Assembly: GCA_964549915.1 (NCBI GenBank)
Contig: CAZJWX010000002.1
Coordinates: 186,001 to 250,000 of the forward strand
DNA: 64,000 bases
DNA from: JAUZRW01 sp964549915
GTDB taxonomy: Bacteria; Chloroflexota; Anaerolineae; Aggregatilineales; Phototrophicaceae
Direction: 5' to 3'
Position 1 is the stretch's first letter; the number at the start of each line of letters is the position of its first letter. A model generated the notes under the pieces. The model saw nothing but the letters and a program-made list of their open reading frames with translations. It had not been told where the DNA came from and ran no database searches. Of the stretch, positions 26,083 through 35,821 are shown piece by piece. A program made the position numbers and the translations under genes.

Positions 26083-27039
26083 TCACGACTGTTGTTCGGG
26101 TGTGATCTTCTCGTCTTCTAGCTGCTTGCTCACTAGGCGGCGGATTTTGTTGCTCGTCTCATACCAGCTCGTCGCGCTGAGGCCCATCTTCTCGCGGATC
26201 GGGTCTTCTTCGATGCCTGCACGCCAGTCGCGCACTGCCATCGTCCAGCGCATTCCCTCAAAAGACAGCTTGAACGGTATCCCAGCAGCTTTGCCCAGGT
26301 CGGTGAGGATGTATTCCAGATTGCGCGTGGTACAGGTGAAGAGCGCATCCGTGATGCCATATTGCGCGACGTAGGCATCCAGCAAAGGCAGTAGCGTCGG
26401 ATCGAGCGGGATGCGTCGCTCTTTGTAGACGTTCTTCGCCTTGTGTCGAACCATCAGGAGCGGATGCGCTTCCTTGCTGCGGTCAATATCGCTGAGGAGC
26501 AAGCGCCCGGTTTCGCTCTTTTTGATGCCCGTTTGCAGCAGCAGGCGGAATAGAAATTCCGGGCGGTGATCGATTTGTTCCCCCTTCTGCACTGATTGCG
26601 CAGCGTTCAGGACATCCTGCACCTGCTGCGGCGTGAGTACCCGGGCCAGCGGTGCCGGGCCAGAGCGCTGTAACACCGATTTCGCCGGATCATGGGGAAT
26701 CGCATTCAGCGTGCGCAGCCATTTGAAATAGACTTTGAGCGTCGTCACACGGCGGGCGTAGGTCTTGCGGCTGCAGGAGACGCCGCGCTCAAATTCCATC
26801 CAGTGTAAGAATTGATTGAGGTGTGAGGTGAGGTAATCGCCAACGGGCGTCTCTTCCCCGGAGTATTCTGCGAGCAGTTTCACATCGGCGATGAATGCTT
26901 TCACCGTATGCTCGGATTTGCCCTCTCGCGTGAGGTAGGTCCGGAAATGCTCCAGCGTCGCCTTGATGGGCGTCTGCTTATTGATCTCGTCCGGCTGGGC
27001 GGGTTGGGATGGAAACAACGGAAGCTGACGATTCTTCAT
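26083..27039 (-). CDS. Tyrosine-recombinase-like protein with degenerate active site
   Basis: The 318-residue protein has the SAM-like core-binding domain (residues 28-112, LEHFRTYLTREGKSEHTVKAF region) and a catalytic-type domain like XerC/D. Compared with that family the first Arg is Lys (TGIKKSE, K173), the HxxR motif is ExxR (EGMR, R264 kept), and the third-motif His is Leu (MGLSATSWY). The candidate nucleophile Tyr293 is present. Strand exchange by the usual chemistry is doubtful; a DNA-binding role is possible. No phage or transposon genes are next to it. ATG at 27039 follows a weak GAGG. Confidence 0.8.
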   Translation of the reverse strand: MKNRQLPLFPSQPAQPDEINKQTPIKATLEHFRTYLTREGKSEHTVKAFIADVKLLAEYSGEETPVGDYLTSHLNQFLHWMEFERGVSCSRKTYARRVTTLKVYFKWLRTLNAIPHDPAKSVLQRSGPAPLARVLTPQQVQDVLNAAQSVQKGEQIDHRPEFLFRLLLQTGIKKSETGRLLLSDIDRSKEAHPLLMVRHKAKNVYKERRIPLDPTLLPLLDAYVAQYGITDALFTCTTRNLEYILTDLGKAAGIPFKLSFEGMRWTMAVRDWRAGIEEDPIREKMGLSATSWYETSNKIRRLVSKQLEDEKITPEQQS

Positions 27040-27102
27040 GAGCCTCGCTCGCAACAATACCGTTTTCTTCAGTATAGCCCATTTGTTTCACAGAGCCTAC
27101 TC

Positions 27103-27912
27103 TCAGCGTTTCCGCAGCCAATCCGGATGGGCATACGTCTCGTGCATAAGGCCTTCGGCGAGATGCCGTTCGGCGGGAGTCATCTCGTCATAGGCGAAGT
27201 TGATCTCAAAGGCTCGCTCGAAACCTGCGACGAGAGCATCTGCAACCCCATCCCAGGCGATACGCTGCCCCAGCACTGCTTCGAGCGTGGTCGCGCGTGC
27301 ACGAACCTGTGCTTTCGCTTCCTCGCGTTCAGATGCGGATTCGTAGTCCAGCGCGTCACAAATCTGGGCGATGTCGCCGTAGAGCGGCAGTGACCCGTGC
27401 TGCAAAATCCCCTGTCTGCGCCGCACCTGGGCGGAGCCGATGAGCTTCTTGCCTCCAGCGGTGATTTCGTAGTGCGAGGGCACTTCGAAGCAGACGGGGC
27501 CCAGCCCCCTGTTGCCCTTGGCCTGACGCTCAGATTGAGGGGATAGTCCCAGGACTTGCAGCGCCATAATCAAGGCTTCGCTGATGCGACGGTAGCTCTC
27601 GACGACATCACCTTGCGCCAGTTCGTGATCTTTGGGCAGCGTTACGCTGTACGTCAGTTCTCGTCCGTGCAGAATGGCCTTGCCCCCCGTAGGCCGCCGG
27701 ACGATGCCCCAGCCATTCCTTTCAATGCGCTTCAGATTGGCATCGCCCAACCGCTGTCCGTATCCCAACGACAGACACAGCGGCTCCCAATCGTACAAAC
27801 GCAGGATGGGCGGACTCTCACCACTTCCGACGACCTGTAAAAAAGCTGAATCGACTGCCATGTTCCACGCACCGGGCGCAGGTGTATCGCAGATCAAGCG
27901 CCATTGACGCAT
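27103..27912 (-). CDS. lipM: Octanoyltransferase LipM / lipoate ligase family
   Basis: The 269-residue protein has the lipoate-ligase signature RRPTGGKAILHGRELTYS and GKKLIGSAQ, with the acyl-binding lysine. The segment VCFEVPSHYE contains a Cys at the position of the LipM nucleophile, favouring an octanoyl-ACP:GcvH transferase over an ATP-dependent lipoate ligase. The product would serve lipoylation of dehydrogenase complexes or glycine cleavage. ATG at 27912 has AGGGA upstream. It is divergent from the LCP gene. Confidence 0.85.
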   Translation of the reverse strand: MRQWRLICDTPAPGAWNMAVDSAFLQVVGSGESPPILRLYDWEPLCLSLGYGQRLGDANLKRIERNGWGIVRRPTGGKAILHGRELTYSVTLPKDHELAQGDVVESYRRISEALIMALQVLGLSPQSERQAKGNRGLGPVCFEVPSHYEITAGGKKLIGSAQVRRRQGILQHGSLPLYGDIAQICDALDYESASEREEAKAQVRARATTLEAVLGQRIAWDGVADALVAGFERAFEINFAYDEMTPAERHLAEGLMHETYAHPDWLRKR

Positions 27913-27976
27913 TTTTGTTCCCTGCCCTATACTGATTCTGGTCAATCCATTTTACTATGCTCAGGCACACAACCCT

Positions 27977-29221
27977 ATGATTGATGAGCGCCGCGAAGAC
28001 GGGGATAACGCGCAGGAAACCCTGCCATCTTCCCGCCCGGTATACAGCACCGCAGCCTACGCCAATAAGAAAAAGCGGGATGTCCCGCCGCCACCTCCTC
28101 CCTCGCGCAGTTCCGCCGCGCGAGATCGGGTGCGCAAGCGCCGTGTCACCCAGGGCAATACCAGCAGCGATTGGGTCTGGGTCGTCGTGGCAGGCGCGCT
28201 CTTCGCCGTGATTCTGGTGATGAGCGTCGGCGCTTTCGTGTACGTGCAATCCTCACAAGAGACCGTGGAAGTGCTGCCCACCGCAGCAGTTGCGGATTTT
28301 CTGCCGACGGCAGTCGTCGCCAGCGGATCGGCGAGTAATGTGGTGTCTGAAGAGGCCCTCGTCTTGCCGGATGGCAGCAGCATCGAACTAATCCCCTGGG
28401 ATGGCGAGAGCCGCTTCACAATGATCGTCGTGGGGTTGGATCGCAGGCCGGGTGAAACCGGGCTGGCCTACCGCACCGATACCATGATGCTGGTGAGCAT
28501 TGATCCGCAAACCAACAGCATCGGCGTACTAAGCATCCCTCGCGACCTCTATGTGCAGGTTCCGGGCTATTCACAGCTCCAGCGCATCAATTCAGCCATG
28601 GTCTTCGGCGAGACCTTCCGCACTGGCTATGGCCCTACGCTGATGATGCAGACCGTGCAGTTGAACTTCGGCATCCGCGTGCACGATTACCTGGCGGTCG
28701 ATTTCCAGGCTTTCATCGACATCGTTGACGCCATCGGCGGCATCACAATCGAGAGTCCGCGCACGATCAACGATCCGCAGTACCCGGATATGTACTACGG
28801 CTACGATCCGTTCTACCTGCCCGCAGGCACGCACCAGCTAGACGGCTACGATGCCCTGCGCTATGCTCGCACACGGCACGGGGACAACGACATCTACCGC
28901 GCGGAACGCCAGCAGCAAGTCATCTATGCCATCCGCGACAAAATTCTGGATTTCGGCATGGTGCCGAGTCTGGTCGCGCAGGCTCCGACGCTGTGGGATT
29001 CGTGGCAGGATAATGTCTACACGGGGCTGAGCTTCGAGCAGATGATCCAACTGGGGTTGTATGTGAAAGACGTACCGCGCGAGAACATCACAATGGATGT
29101 CGTCAATTACCAGTATCTGCAATCCTACACGACCCAAAGCGGCGCTTCTGTGCTGATCCCCAATCGTTCGCGCCTGGGCGGCTTGATGGTCGAGGTCTTT
29201 GGCAACACCTACGCCCAGTAG
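27977..29221 (+). CDS. LytR-CpsA-Psr (LCP) family protein
   Basis: The 414-residue protein has a proline-rich cytoplasmic tail, one membrane segment at residues 66-90, and an exported LCP domain. Conserved elements are TDTMMLVSIDP, LSIPRDLYV with the pyrophosphate-binding Arg, GGITI and LRYARTRHGDNDI-R. The family transfers glycopolymers from lipid carriers to peptidoglycan or related surface acceptors. Its presence suggests a wall or surface polysaccharide attached this way. Confidence 0.9.
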   Translation: MIDERREDGDNAQETLPSSRPVYSTAAYANKKKRDVPPPPPPSRSSAARDRVRKRRVTQGNTSSDWVWVVVAGALFAVILVMSVGAFVYVQSSQETVEVLPTAAVADFLPTAVVASGSASNVVSEEALVLPDGSSIELIPWDGESRFTMIVVGLDRRPGETGLAYRTDTMMLVSIDPQTNSIGVLSIPRDLYVQVPGYSQLQRINSAMVFGETFRTGYGPTLMMQTVQLNFGIRVHDYLAVDFQAFIDIVDAIGGITIESPRTINDPQYPDMYYGYDPFYLPAGTHQLDGYDALRYARTRHGDNDIYRAERQQQVIYAIRDKILDFGMVPSLVAQAPTLWDSWQDNVYTGLSFEQMIQLGLYVKDVPRENITMDVVNYQYLQSYTTQSGASVLIPNRSRLGGLMVEVFGNTYAQ

Positions 29222-29698
29222 GCAGCCGCCAGAACACTGATTGCGACACAGGCGAACCCGGCGTCCCCTGCGAGCTTTGCACGGCAACTTGCCAATGAAA
29301 AAGGCGCACCGATGATCCTGGTGCGCCTCTGATGAGTTCAACCCGCGTTGCCGTGTGGTGGTTAATTTGAGACCTGCCGTAGCAGGTGGGTACTGTGCTG
29401 GTGCTCCTGTCTTGGCTTACGCCTACCACATTCACACCCGATAACGCCAGTTCCCTTGTGTGAGAGTGTTGGCCCCAAAATGAAGCTCACCATCACGGGC
29501 ATTGCAGGCAACCTTGTTATAACAAAGGAACGCGCTTCTGTCCATTGATGATCGTGCAAAAAAAGTGTAAGTAGCCGTTCCTCACCCCCAACATATGTCG
29601 TTCTTCACACAGCACACAACTTCGCGCATAATGCGTCCATTCTGGCTATACTAAACGGGCTTTTTTGTATTTTGCTGCCATTCGGAGCAAGGGAGACA
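29222..29698. other. Intergenic region before the aquaporin gene
   Basis: A 477-base space. It holds a strong hairpin (29302-29328), a smaller one around ACCTGC/GCAGGT (about 29372-29387), and a TATACT -10 candidate at 29646-29651 for the aquaporin gene. Short frames here look like chance. Confidence 0.6.
29302..29328. terminator. Hairpin downstream of the LCP gene
   Basis: AGGCGCACC and GGTGCGCCT form a perfect nine-pair stem with a nine-base loop. The T-run is on the minus-strand side (five T), while the plus strand lacks one. No minus-strand gene nearby needs it, so it may act on the LCP transcript in a factor-assisted way. Confidence 0.5.
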
Positions 29699-30361
29699 AT
29701 GAACCAACAAACTCGCGCGTTGATCGCAGAATTTCTGGGGACTTTCACGCTGGTCTTCATCGGCATGGGTTCGGTCATCGTGGCCAGCACAGCGGAATTT
29801 AACGCCAATGTCGTCGTCCCAGCACTGGGACATGGCCTGATCCTGGTCGGCCTGATCTATATCTTCGGGCACATCTCCGGCGCGCACTTCAACCCGGCGG
29901 TGACTGTTGCGCTGCTGGTCGGCGGGAAGATCGCTCCCGTACGAGCGGGGCTGTACATCCTGGTACAGTTTGTCGCGGGGATTGTGGCCGCCTTCGTGCT
30001 GGTCGCCATCATTCCCGAATCGAATACCTTTGGCGAGACCGTCGGCAGCCTCACGGAGGATTTCGTCTGGAATGCTGCCCTATTGGAAGTGGTGCTGACG
30101 TTCTTCCTGGCGAGCAGCATTTATCAGGCGGCTGTCTACGGCAAAGCCGGCAATCTCGCGGGCGTTGCGATTGGCTTCACCCTTGCGGCGTCCATCCTGG
30201 CAGGTGGCCCTTTCAGCGGTGCATCGCTGAATCCGGCACGCACGCTGGGGCCTGCACTGGCAGCCGGTAATCTGGACTATGTGCTGCCCTATTTCGTCGG
30301 ACTTTTCGGCGGGGGCGCGCTGGCAGGCATCGTTCACGGCTACCTGCTCGCAGATCGCTAG
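29699..30361 (+). CDS. Aquaporin / glycerol facilitator (MIP family)
   Basis: A 220-residue channel with six membrane helices and the two half-helix motifs GAHFNPAVT (N65) and SLNPARTLGP. The residue after the second NPA-type motif and the aromatic content around it fit a water-selective aquaporin slightly better than a glycerol channel, but this is uncertain. ATG at 29699 has AAGGGAG just upstream. Confidence 0.9.
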   Translation: MNQQTRALIAEFLGTFTLVFIGMGSVIVASTAEFNANVVVPALGHGLILVGLIYIFGHISGAHFNPAVTVALLVGGKIAPVRAGLYILVQFVAGIVAAFVLVAIIPESNTFGETVGSLTEDFVWNAALLEVVLTFFLASSIYQAAVYGKAGNLAGVAIGFTLAASILAGGPFSGASLNPARTLGPALAAGNLDYVLPYFVGLFGGGALAGIVHGYLLADR

Positions 30362-30468
30362 CCTTGGGCTGTCCAATCTGGCATTAACGCTTCTCTAGTG
30401 AAAATATAACGTAACAACGTACGAGCAACCGGGAAACCTTACATTTATTACGCCCGAATGGGCAAATC

Positions 30469-30492
30469 AGGGTGATTCGAACGAATCACCCT
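30469..30492. repeat. Palindromic intergenic repeat, copy 3
   Basis: AGGGTGATTCG and CGAATCACCCT are perfect inverted arms around AA, between the convergent aquaporin and aspS genes. It belongs with the palindromes at 8302 and 13962 and may serve as a bidirectional terminator here. Confidence 0.65.
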
Positions 30493-30522
30493 TACGCATT
30501 CTTTCAATTGTACCGACTTTCC

Positions 30523-32349
30523 TCAATCATCGTCTTCTTCGTCATCGGGCAGATCAACTTCGATGAACAGGGCTTCCAGTTGCCCCTCTTCTGCCGGGGA
30601 GGGCGCACCTGCCATCAGGTCAGCGCCTGTCTGCGTCTTGGGGAAGGCGATCACCTCGCGGATGTTCGGTTCACCCGCCAGCAACGCCACGACGCGATCC
30701 ATGCCCCAGGCAATGCCCCCGTGCGGCGGAACGCCGTACTCGAAGGCTTCCAGGATATGACCGAACTGTTCCATCGCATGATCGAATTCCTGCCCGATCA
30801 GCGGAAAAATTTTCTCCTGGATGCTGCGGTCGGAGATGCGGATGCTGCCCCCGGCGACCTCGTGCCCGTTGCAGACCATATCGTACTGGCTGCCCCGCGT
30901 CTCGCCTGGATGCTCTTCCAGCATATGCAGGTCTTCTTCCAGCGGCATGGTGAACATGTGCTGCGACGGATCCCAGCGCTCTTCTTCCTCGTTCCAGAGG
31001 AACATCGGGAAATCGATCACCCAACAGTAGGCCAGCACGTTCGGATCAAGATAGCCGAGCATCTCCGCCAGCTTCGGGCGCAGCGCCGCCGTCACATCCC
31101 AGACGATCTGGCGTTCATCACTCATGAAGAGCAGCAGATCGCCGGGTTCAGCCTGCATCTGCTCGAAGAGCGCCACTTTCTGATCAACGGTGAAGAATTT
31201 GCCAATCGGCCCCTGCACTTCACCGGCTTCTTCGTCGGGCAGCGCCATCCAGGCCAGTCCCTTCGCTCCTGCTTTCTTCGCCACATTTTCCAGGTCTCCA
31301 GCCAGCGCCTTGAGCCTGGTCTTGCTGAGGCCAGAAGCCAACTTCGGCGCACGGATGCACTTGACGGGCCTGCCCGCTTCGACGTTGTTGACGAAGACCG
31401 AGAATCCACTGGCTCCGGCGATTTCGCTGACATCAACGGCGCGTAAGTCGTAGCGAATGTCCGGGCGGTCAGTGCCGTAGGCTTCCATCGCATCTTTGTA
31501 GAGAATACGCGGGAAGGGTTTTTGCAAGATTTTCTTGTCAGGCGCGACGGTCTCTGCCAGCGCTGTCATCAGCGCTTCGTTGAGCTGCATCACGTCTTCG
31601 CGTTCGACAAAGCTCAATTCCATATCGAGCTGGGTGAACTCTGGTTGGCGCTGTCCGCGCAGGTCTTCGTCGCGGAAGCAGCGTGCAATCTGGAAGTACT
31701 TCTCTACACCCGCGACCATCAGCATCTGCTTGAGCTGCTGCGGAGACTGCGGCAAGGCGTAGAATTTGCCGGGCTGCAAGCGGCTGGGTACCAGGAAGTC
31801 GCGTGCGCCTTCCGGGGTGGTCTTGAAGAGAATCGGCGTTTCGACCTCAATGAAGCCCTGTTGATCCAGGTAATCGCGGATGAATTTGATGGCGCGGTGG
31901 CGCAAGACGATATTCTGCTTCATCTTCTGGCGGCGCAAGTCCAGATAGCGATGCTTCATGCGCAGCGCTTCATCCAGCCCTTCTTTTTCGATGCGCTCGT
32001 CATCGTTGATGTAGAACGGCGGTGTCTTGGATTTGTTCAGGATACGCATGCTAGTTGCGTGCAGTTCGATGTTTCCGGTGGGAATTTCGGGGTTCTTGGC
32101 CTCTTCGGGGCGCTCGAAGACTTCACCCGTGACCTGCACCACGTATTCATTGCGCACCGTATTGGCGATATCATGCGCCTCCGCCGATTTTTCGAGATCG
32201 ACGACGACCTGGGTCATGCCCCAGCGATCACGCAGATCAATGAATACGACACCGCCCTGATCTCGCCGACGATTGACCCAGCCCGCCAGCGTCACAGTTT
32301 GGCCTGCATGCTCCATGCGCAGTTCGCCACAAGTATGTGTCTTCAACAT
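30523..32349 (-). CDS. aspS: Aspartyl-tRNA synthetase
   Basis: The 608-residue class II synthetase has an OB-fold anticodon-binding domain (GWVNRRRDQGGVVFIDLRDR start), motif 2 FRDEDLRGQRQPEFTQLDME, the bacterial GAD insert, and motif 3 with GMDRVVALL. Length matches the bacterial type. Whether it discriminates Asp from Asn tRNA cannot be told here. The frame starts at 32382, but ATG 32349 follows GAGGAG and begins the conserved LKTHTCGEL. A consensus promoter lies 49 bases upstream. Confidence 0.96.
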   Translation of the reverse strand: MLKTHTCGELRMEHAGQTVTLAGWVNRRRDQGGVVFIDLRDRWGMTQVVVDLEKSAEAHDIANTVRNEYVVQVTGEVFERPEEAKNPEIPTGNIELHATSMRILNKSKTPPFYINDDERIEKEGLDEALRMKHRYLDLRRQKMKQNIVLRHRAIKFIRDYLDQQGFIEVETPILFKTTPEGARDFLVPSRLQPGKFYALPQSPQQLKQMLMVAGVEKYFQIARCFRDEDLRGQRQPEFTQLDMELSFVEREDVMQLNEALMTALAETVAPDKKILQKPFPRILYKDAMEAYGTDRPDIRYDLRAVDVSEIAGASGFSVFVNNVEAGRPVKCIRAPKLASGLSKTRLKALAGDLENVAKKAGAKGLAWMALPDEEAGEVQGPIGKFFTVDQKVALFEQMQAEPGDLLLFMSDERQIVWDVTAALRPKLAEMLGYLDPNVLAYCWVIDFPMFLWNEEEERWDPSQHMFTMPLEEDLHMLEEHPGETRGSQYDMVCNGHEVAGGSIRISDRSIQEKIFPLIGQEFDHAMEQFGHILEAFEYGVPPHGGIAWGMDRVVALLAGEPNIREVIAFPKTQTGADLMAGAPSPAEEGQLEALFIEVDLPDDEEDDD

Positions 32350-32397
32350 CAGTACATCGCTCCTCACCGTTATAGAGTTCACAAAGGGTCACAATGT

Positions 32398-32426
32398 ATC
32401 ATAGCAGAGAGTGCCAGGGGATACAA
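32398..32426 (-). promoter_or_regulatory. Promoter of aspS
   Basis: On the minus strand TTGTAT (32421-32426) and TATGAT (32398-32403) are separated by 17 bases, pointing at aspS. Confidence 0.7.
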
Positions 32427-32530
32427 TGACTGAAAAAGCTTGGGAAAAAACCAGCGAAGAGCATAACATGGGCTGTGAAATCGTCCTATGGCAATTCTGC
32501 AATGCGCCCCTTCGGACGATTTGCACAAGG

Positions 32531-33763
32531 TCACCAGATCCCGTGCATCTCCCAGACGCCGACGCGCTTCAGCGGAAATTGTAGATGCTGTGCCAATACA
32601 GTGAAGGCTTCCTGCTGTGTTTGTGCGCGGAAAGCATGATAATCCGGGAAGTCGAAATACTCGACGATGGTGCCATCAATGAAGATCACTTTGGAGATAT
32701 CGTCCGAAATCACCAGTTTCACATGACGAGATTCGACCTGCTCCGCCAGCGCAAGCCAGTCTTCCCGGCGGAGGTTCAGGAACTGCCGATAGTTGCGCGT
32801 GCGCTCATCCGCCAATGCAGCCTTGAGCGGTGTGGCGGCTAGTTGTCCATTTTGCAACAGTGAGAGTTCCATCGGCGTGGACATCGCCCCATCGTAGATG
32901 TCGGCGCTGGTTGCCCCTGACGATTCTTGCAGCCAACCGATCAGCAGTCGTCGTCCCAGGTCATCCCGGAATGGCAGCGCCGCGAAGAAGGGATTGCGCC
33001 CCAGAACGCCATGATGCTCCGGCATGAAATGATTCTTCCAGCGGATACCCACGAAGTATTCGACGCGCTGGGTCGGCATGATGGATACAAGCAGCACCCA
33101 ACGGTCCCCCAGCGGGAAGAAGCTCGGACATTCATACACGTAATCGTTGTGCGCATCGCTCAGCAGCAGTGGATTGACATACTCCCAGTTGTATAGGTCA
33201 TCCGAGCGATAGAGCAGCACGGCTTCAGGGCCATCAACGACGCCAGCCCCGATCACCATGTACCAGCCATCTGCCTCGCGCCAGACGTAGGGGTCGCGGA
33301 AGCCACAGCCCTCAAACTGCGGCGGCGGTGCTGCGATCACGGGATTGCCCTGGTATTTTTGCCAGTGCACCAGTTGCTCGTCATCGCTGGTCGCCATGCA
33401 GACCGTCTGCCGCTCATGGTGTTCACCCGTGACGCCTGTGTAAAAGGCCGTCGCTACGCCGTTATGAGCCACAATGCAGCCAGACCAGATACCCGCCGCA
33501 TCAGGCGATCCAGGCGTGGGAGCCAGGGCAATCGGCAAGTCACGCCAATGCACCAGATCATCGCTGACGGCATGCCCCCAGTGAATATCTCCCCAGACAG
33601 CCGCACCCGGATTATGCTGGTAAAAGAGGTGGTACGTACCGCGCCACTGAATCAGACCGTTGGGATCATTGAGCCAGTTGTTCGGCGGCGTGAAGTGATA
33701 CAACGGCTGGAGTCCGTCGCGCTGCCGGGTGATTCGGCTCTGCATGAGCGGTGTCTGCTGCAT
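32531..33763 (-). CDS. Glycoside hydrolase family 32 (beta-fructosidase)
   Basis: Hydrolyses sucrose or fructans. The 410-residue protein has the nucleophile in WLNDPNG (D33), the transition-state stabiliser in FRDPYV (D157) and the acid/base in YECPSFF (E211), then a beta-sandwich C-terminus. No signal peptide is seen, so it is probably cytoplasmic. ATG at 33763 has AGGGA upstream; the frame before it is not conserved-looking. No sugar transporter is adjacent, so the substrate is open. Confidence 0.92.
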   Translation of the reverse strand: MQQTPLMQSRITRQRDGLQPLYHFTPPNNWLNDPNGLIQWRGTYHLFYQHNPGAAVWGDIHWGHAVSDDLVHWRDLPIALAPTPGSPDAAGIWSGCIVAHNGVATAFYTGVTGEHHERQTVCMATSDDEQLVHWQKYQGNPVIAAPPPQFEGCGFRDPYVWREADGWYMVIGAGVVDGPEAVLLYRSDDLYNWEYVNPLLLSDAHNDYVYECPSFFPLGDRWVLLVSIMPTQRVEYFVGIRWKNHFMPEHHGVLGRNPFFAALPFRDDLGRRLLIGWLQESSGATSADIYDGAMSTPMELSLLQNGQLAATPLKAALADERTRNYRQFLNLRREDWLALAEQVESRHVKLVISDDISKVIFIDGTIVEYFDFPDYHAFRAQTQQEAFTVLAQHLQFPLKRVGVWEMHGIW

Positions 33764-33919
33764 TGGGTTTCCCTCTGTGGCTTGGTGTCTGGCAGAGGAT
33801 AGCAGGTCTGCGGCACATACACCAGCGGTACCTCTTCCCCACGACCTCGTTGTGCTATACAATGCTGCGCGCTGTCATTTCTATCGTCATTTGCACTGTC
33901 ATCTGTAGAGGAAATCGCC

Positions 33920-34171
33920 ATGCCGGACGAAATACCAACGACGAACGTCCACCGCTTCTTCTCGCTGGGTTTCACGACGAGCAAGCGCCTGTTGGGTGTG
34001 CTGTTGTTGATCCTGGGTGTGATCGGATTCGCTGGAATTCTGTCGCTAGATGTGATCGGCGGTGGTCGCGAGGGGGGCATTGGCCCAACGCAACAAGCAG
34101 CACTGCTGTTGATGGCGGCGATTGCCCTCTTCGGCCTGACGTTGATTCCACTGGGAAAGCAGCCCGCTTAG
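33920..34171 (+). CDS. Small two-helix membrane protein
   Basis: An 83-residue protein with hydrophobic segments at about residues 23-45 and 58-78, separated by a Gly-rich loop. AGAGGAA precedes the ATG. Its stop directly abuts the start of the membrane glycosyltransferase gene, so the two are coupled. No family is recognised. Confidence 0.65.
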   Translation: MPDEIPTTNVHRFFSLGFTTSKRLLGVLLLILGVIGFAGILSLDVIGGGREGGIGPTQQAALLLMAAIALFGLTLIPLGKQPA

Positions 34172-35791
34172 ATGAACACAGACAAGCCCGTCATCCCGCA
34201 GATCATCAAACCGCTTCACCTGGCGCTGATGGGTGCAGCGACCGTCATCCTGCTCTTTGCGTTCTTCGTCTATGCCGCCTACGCTTACAATCTGATCACC
34301 TTCCCCTTCGACTACGACCAGGGCGAAGGCTTCGAATTGGTCGATACGGTGATGTTCAGCGAAGGACGCTGGCCCTACCAGAATACCGAGGACTTCCCTT
34401 TCTACTCCAGCAATTATCCGCCGCTGTACCATGTGCTGCTGGCGCCGTTCGTCTGGTTTTTCGGCACGGCTTACTGGTATGGGCGGCTCTTCAGCTTCGT
34501 GACGACGCTCATCACCGCCGGGGCGATTTACTGGATCGTACAGCGACACGGCAAAGTGCGCTGGATTGCCCTGCTCGCAGCGCTGGCCTTCTTCTCATCG
34601 AATACGGTCTACCACATCGGGCCATTATTCCGGCAGCACATCAGCATGGTGATGTTCGAGACGCTGGCGATCATCCTGCTGGCTGAAGCCTTCCCTCGCC
34701 GGCAAACTCGCGGGGTGATCGTGAGCCTGCTGCTGCTGATTGCAGCGGGTTACACGAAGCAGCTTGCCGCCATCACGGCGATTGCCGCACTGGCCTGGAT
34801 GATGCTGCGCAATCCCCGGCGCGGCATCCTCTGGAGCCTCGGCTTCACGGCGGTTGGTCTGGCGATCTTCGCCTGGATGTACATTGATACCAACGGAGAA
34901 TGGTGGCGGCAGGCCATCGTCGCCAACGTCAATGAATTCAGGCCAGATCAGGCGACGGGCCTGCTGCGCCTGTGGATTGGCCTGCACGGTGCGTTGATCG
35001 TTCCCGCCGTGCTGTATGTGCTCTACGAAGTCTACTTCAGCCGCATTTCGCTCTATAGCGTCTGGTTCGTCTTCGCGGCGATTCTGGGCACGGTGGGCAG
35101 TGGCACCTGGGGCGCGGGTGACAGCTACTTCGCCACAGCAATTGCTGCTATGTGCATCGTCAGCGGCTTCTTTTTTAGCAAATTGCTGCGCGGTGACTGG
35201 CACTTCAGCGACAGCCTCTACAAACGCTGGTTCATCACACCACTGCGCAGACTCGCGCCCTCAATTGTGGCAGCCAGCGCCGTGCTGATTCCGCTGCTGT
35301 ACCTGGCCTATGGTGTAGCGACCTTCAAGATGCCGACGACGGGCGCAATCTTCGGGACGATGGCGGATGTGCTGAACATCGAACCGAATGTGACCGAAGA
35401 TTTTTACGACAGCGCTACCTGGATTGCCCTGGGCTATGCTCGCATCGGGCATTTTACAACGGCGCAAGATGTAGCGGCGGGCTATGAGATCGTCGAGGCG
35501 ATCCAGGAAACGCCAACGCCTGTCATCAGCGAGGACGCCGGATTCAGCATGGTGGCAGGACGCGAGGTGATTACAAATCCGACCCAGCTTCGCAATTTGT
35601 GGCTGGCGGGACTCTGGCAGGGTGATGAATTGATCGAGATGGTCGAGAATCAAGAATTCGGGCTGATTGTGCTGCGAGCACAGTTTTACCCGCAGCCGTT
35701 TCTGGAAGCCCTGGTCGGGCGCTATGAGCAAACGGATCGCATCGAGATGAACGGATTCAACTACCTGCTGCTGCGACCCACCGAACGATAG
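34172..35791 (+). CDS. Polytopic GT-C-type membrane glycosyltransferase
   Basis: A 539-residue protein with about ten membrane helices. The first extracytoplasmic loop has FDYDQGEGFELVD, the acidic position expected for the metal-binding Asp of GT-C enzymes such as the ArnT/PMT group (GT39/GT83 relatives), followed by YSSNYPPLYH. A soluble C-terminal domain of about 140 residues follows. It likely transfers a sugar from a polyprenyl carrier on the outer face; donor and acceptor are unknown. Confidence 0.7.
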   Translation: MNTDKPVIPQIIKPLHLALMGAATVILLFAFFVYAAYAYNLITFPFDYDQGEGFELVDTVMFSEGRWPYQNTEDFPFYSSNYPPLYHVLLAPFVWFFGTAYWYGRLFSFVTTLITAGAIYWIVQRHGKVRWIALLAALAFFSSNTVYHIGPLFRQHISMVMFETLAIILLAEAFPRRQTRGVIVSLLLLIAAGYTKQLAAITAIAALAWMMLRNPRRGILWSLGFTAVGLAIFAWMYIDTNGEWWRQAIVANVNEFRPDQATGLLRLWIGLHGALIVPAVLYVLYEVYFSRISLYSVWFVFAAILGTVGSGTWGAGDSYFATAIAAMCIVSGFFFSKLLRGDWHFSDSLYKRWFITPLRRLAPSIVAASAVLIPLLYLAYGVATFKMPTTGAIFGTMADVLNIEPNVTEDFYDSATWIALGYARIGHFTTAQDVAAGYEIVEAIQETPTPVISEDAGFSMVAGREVITNPTQLRNLWLAGLWQGDELIEMVENQEFGLIVLRAQFYPQPFLEALVGRYEQTDRIEMNGFNYLLLRPTER

Positions 35792-35821
35792 AGGCCTCCC
35801 AACTCATTTCTAGGAAGCAAC

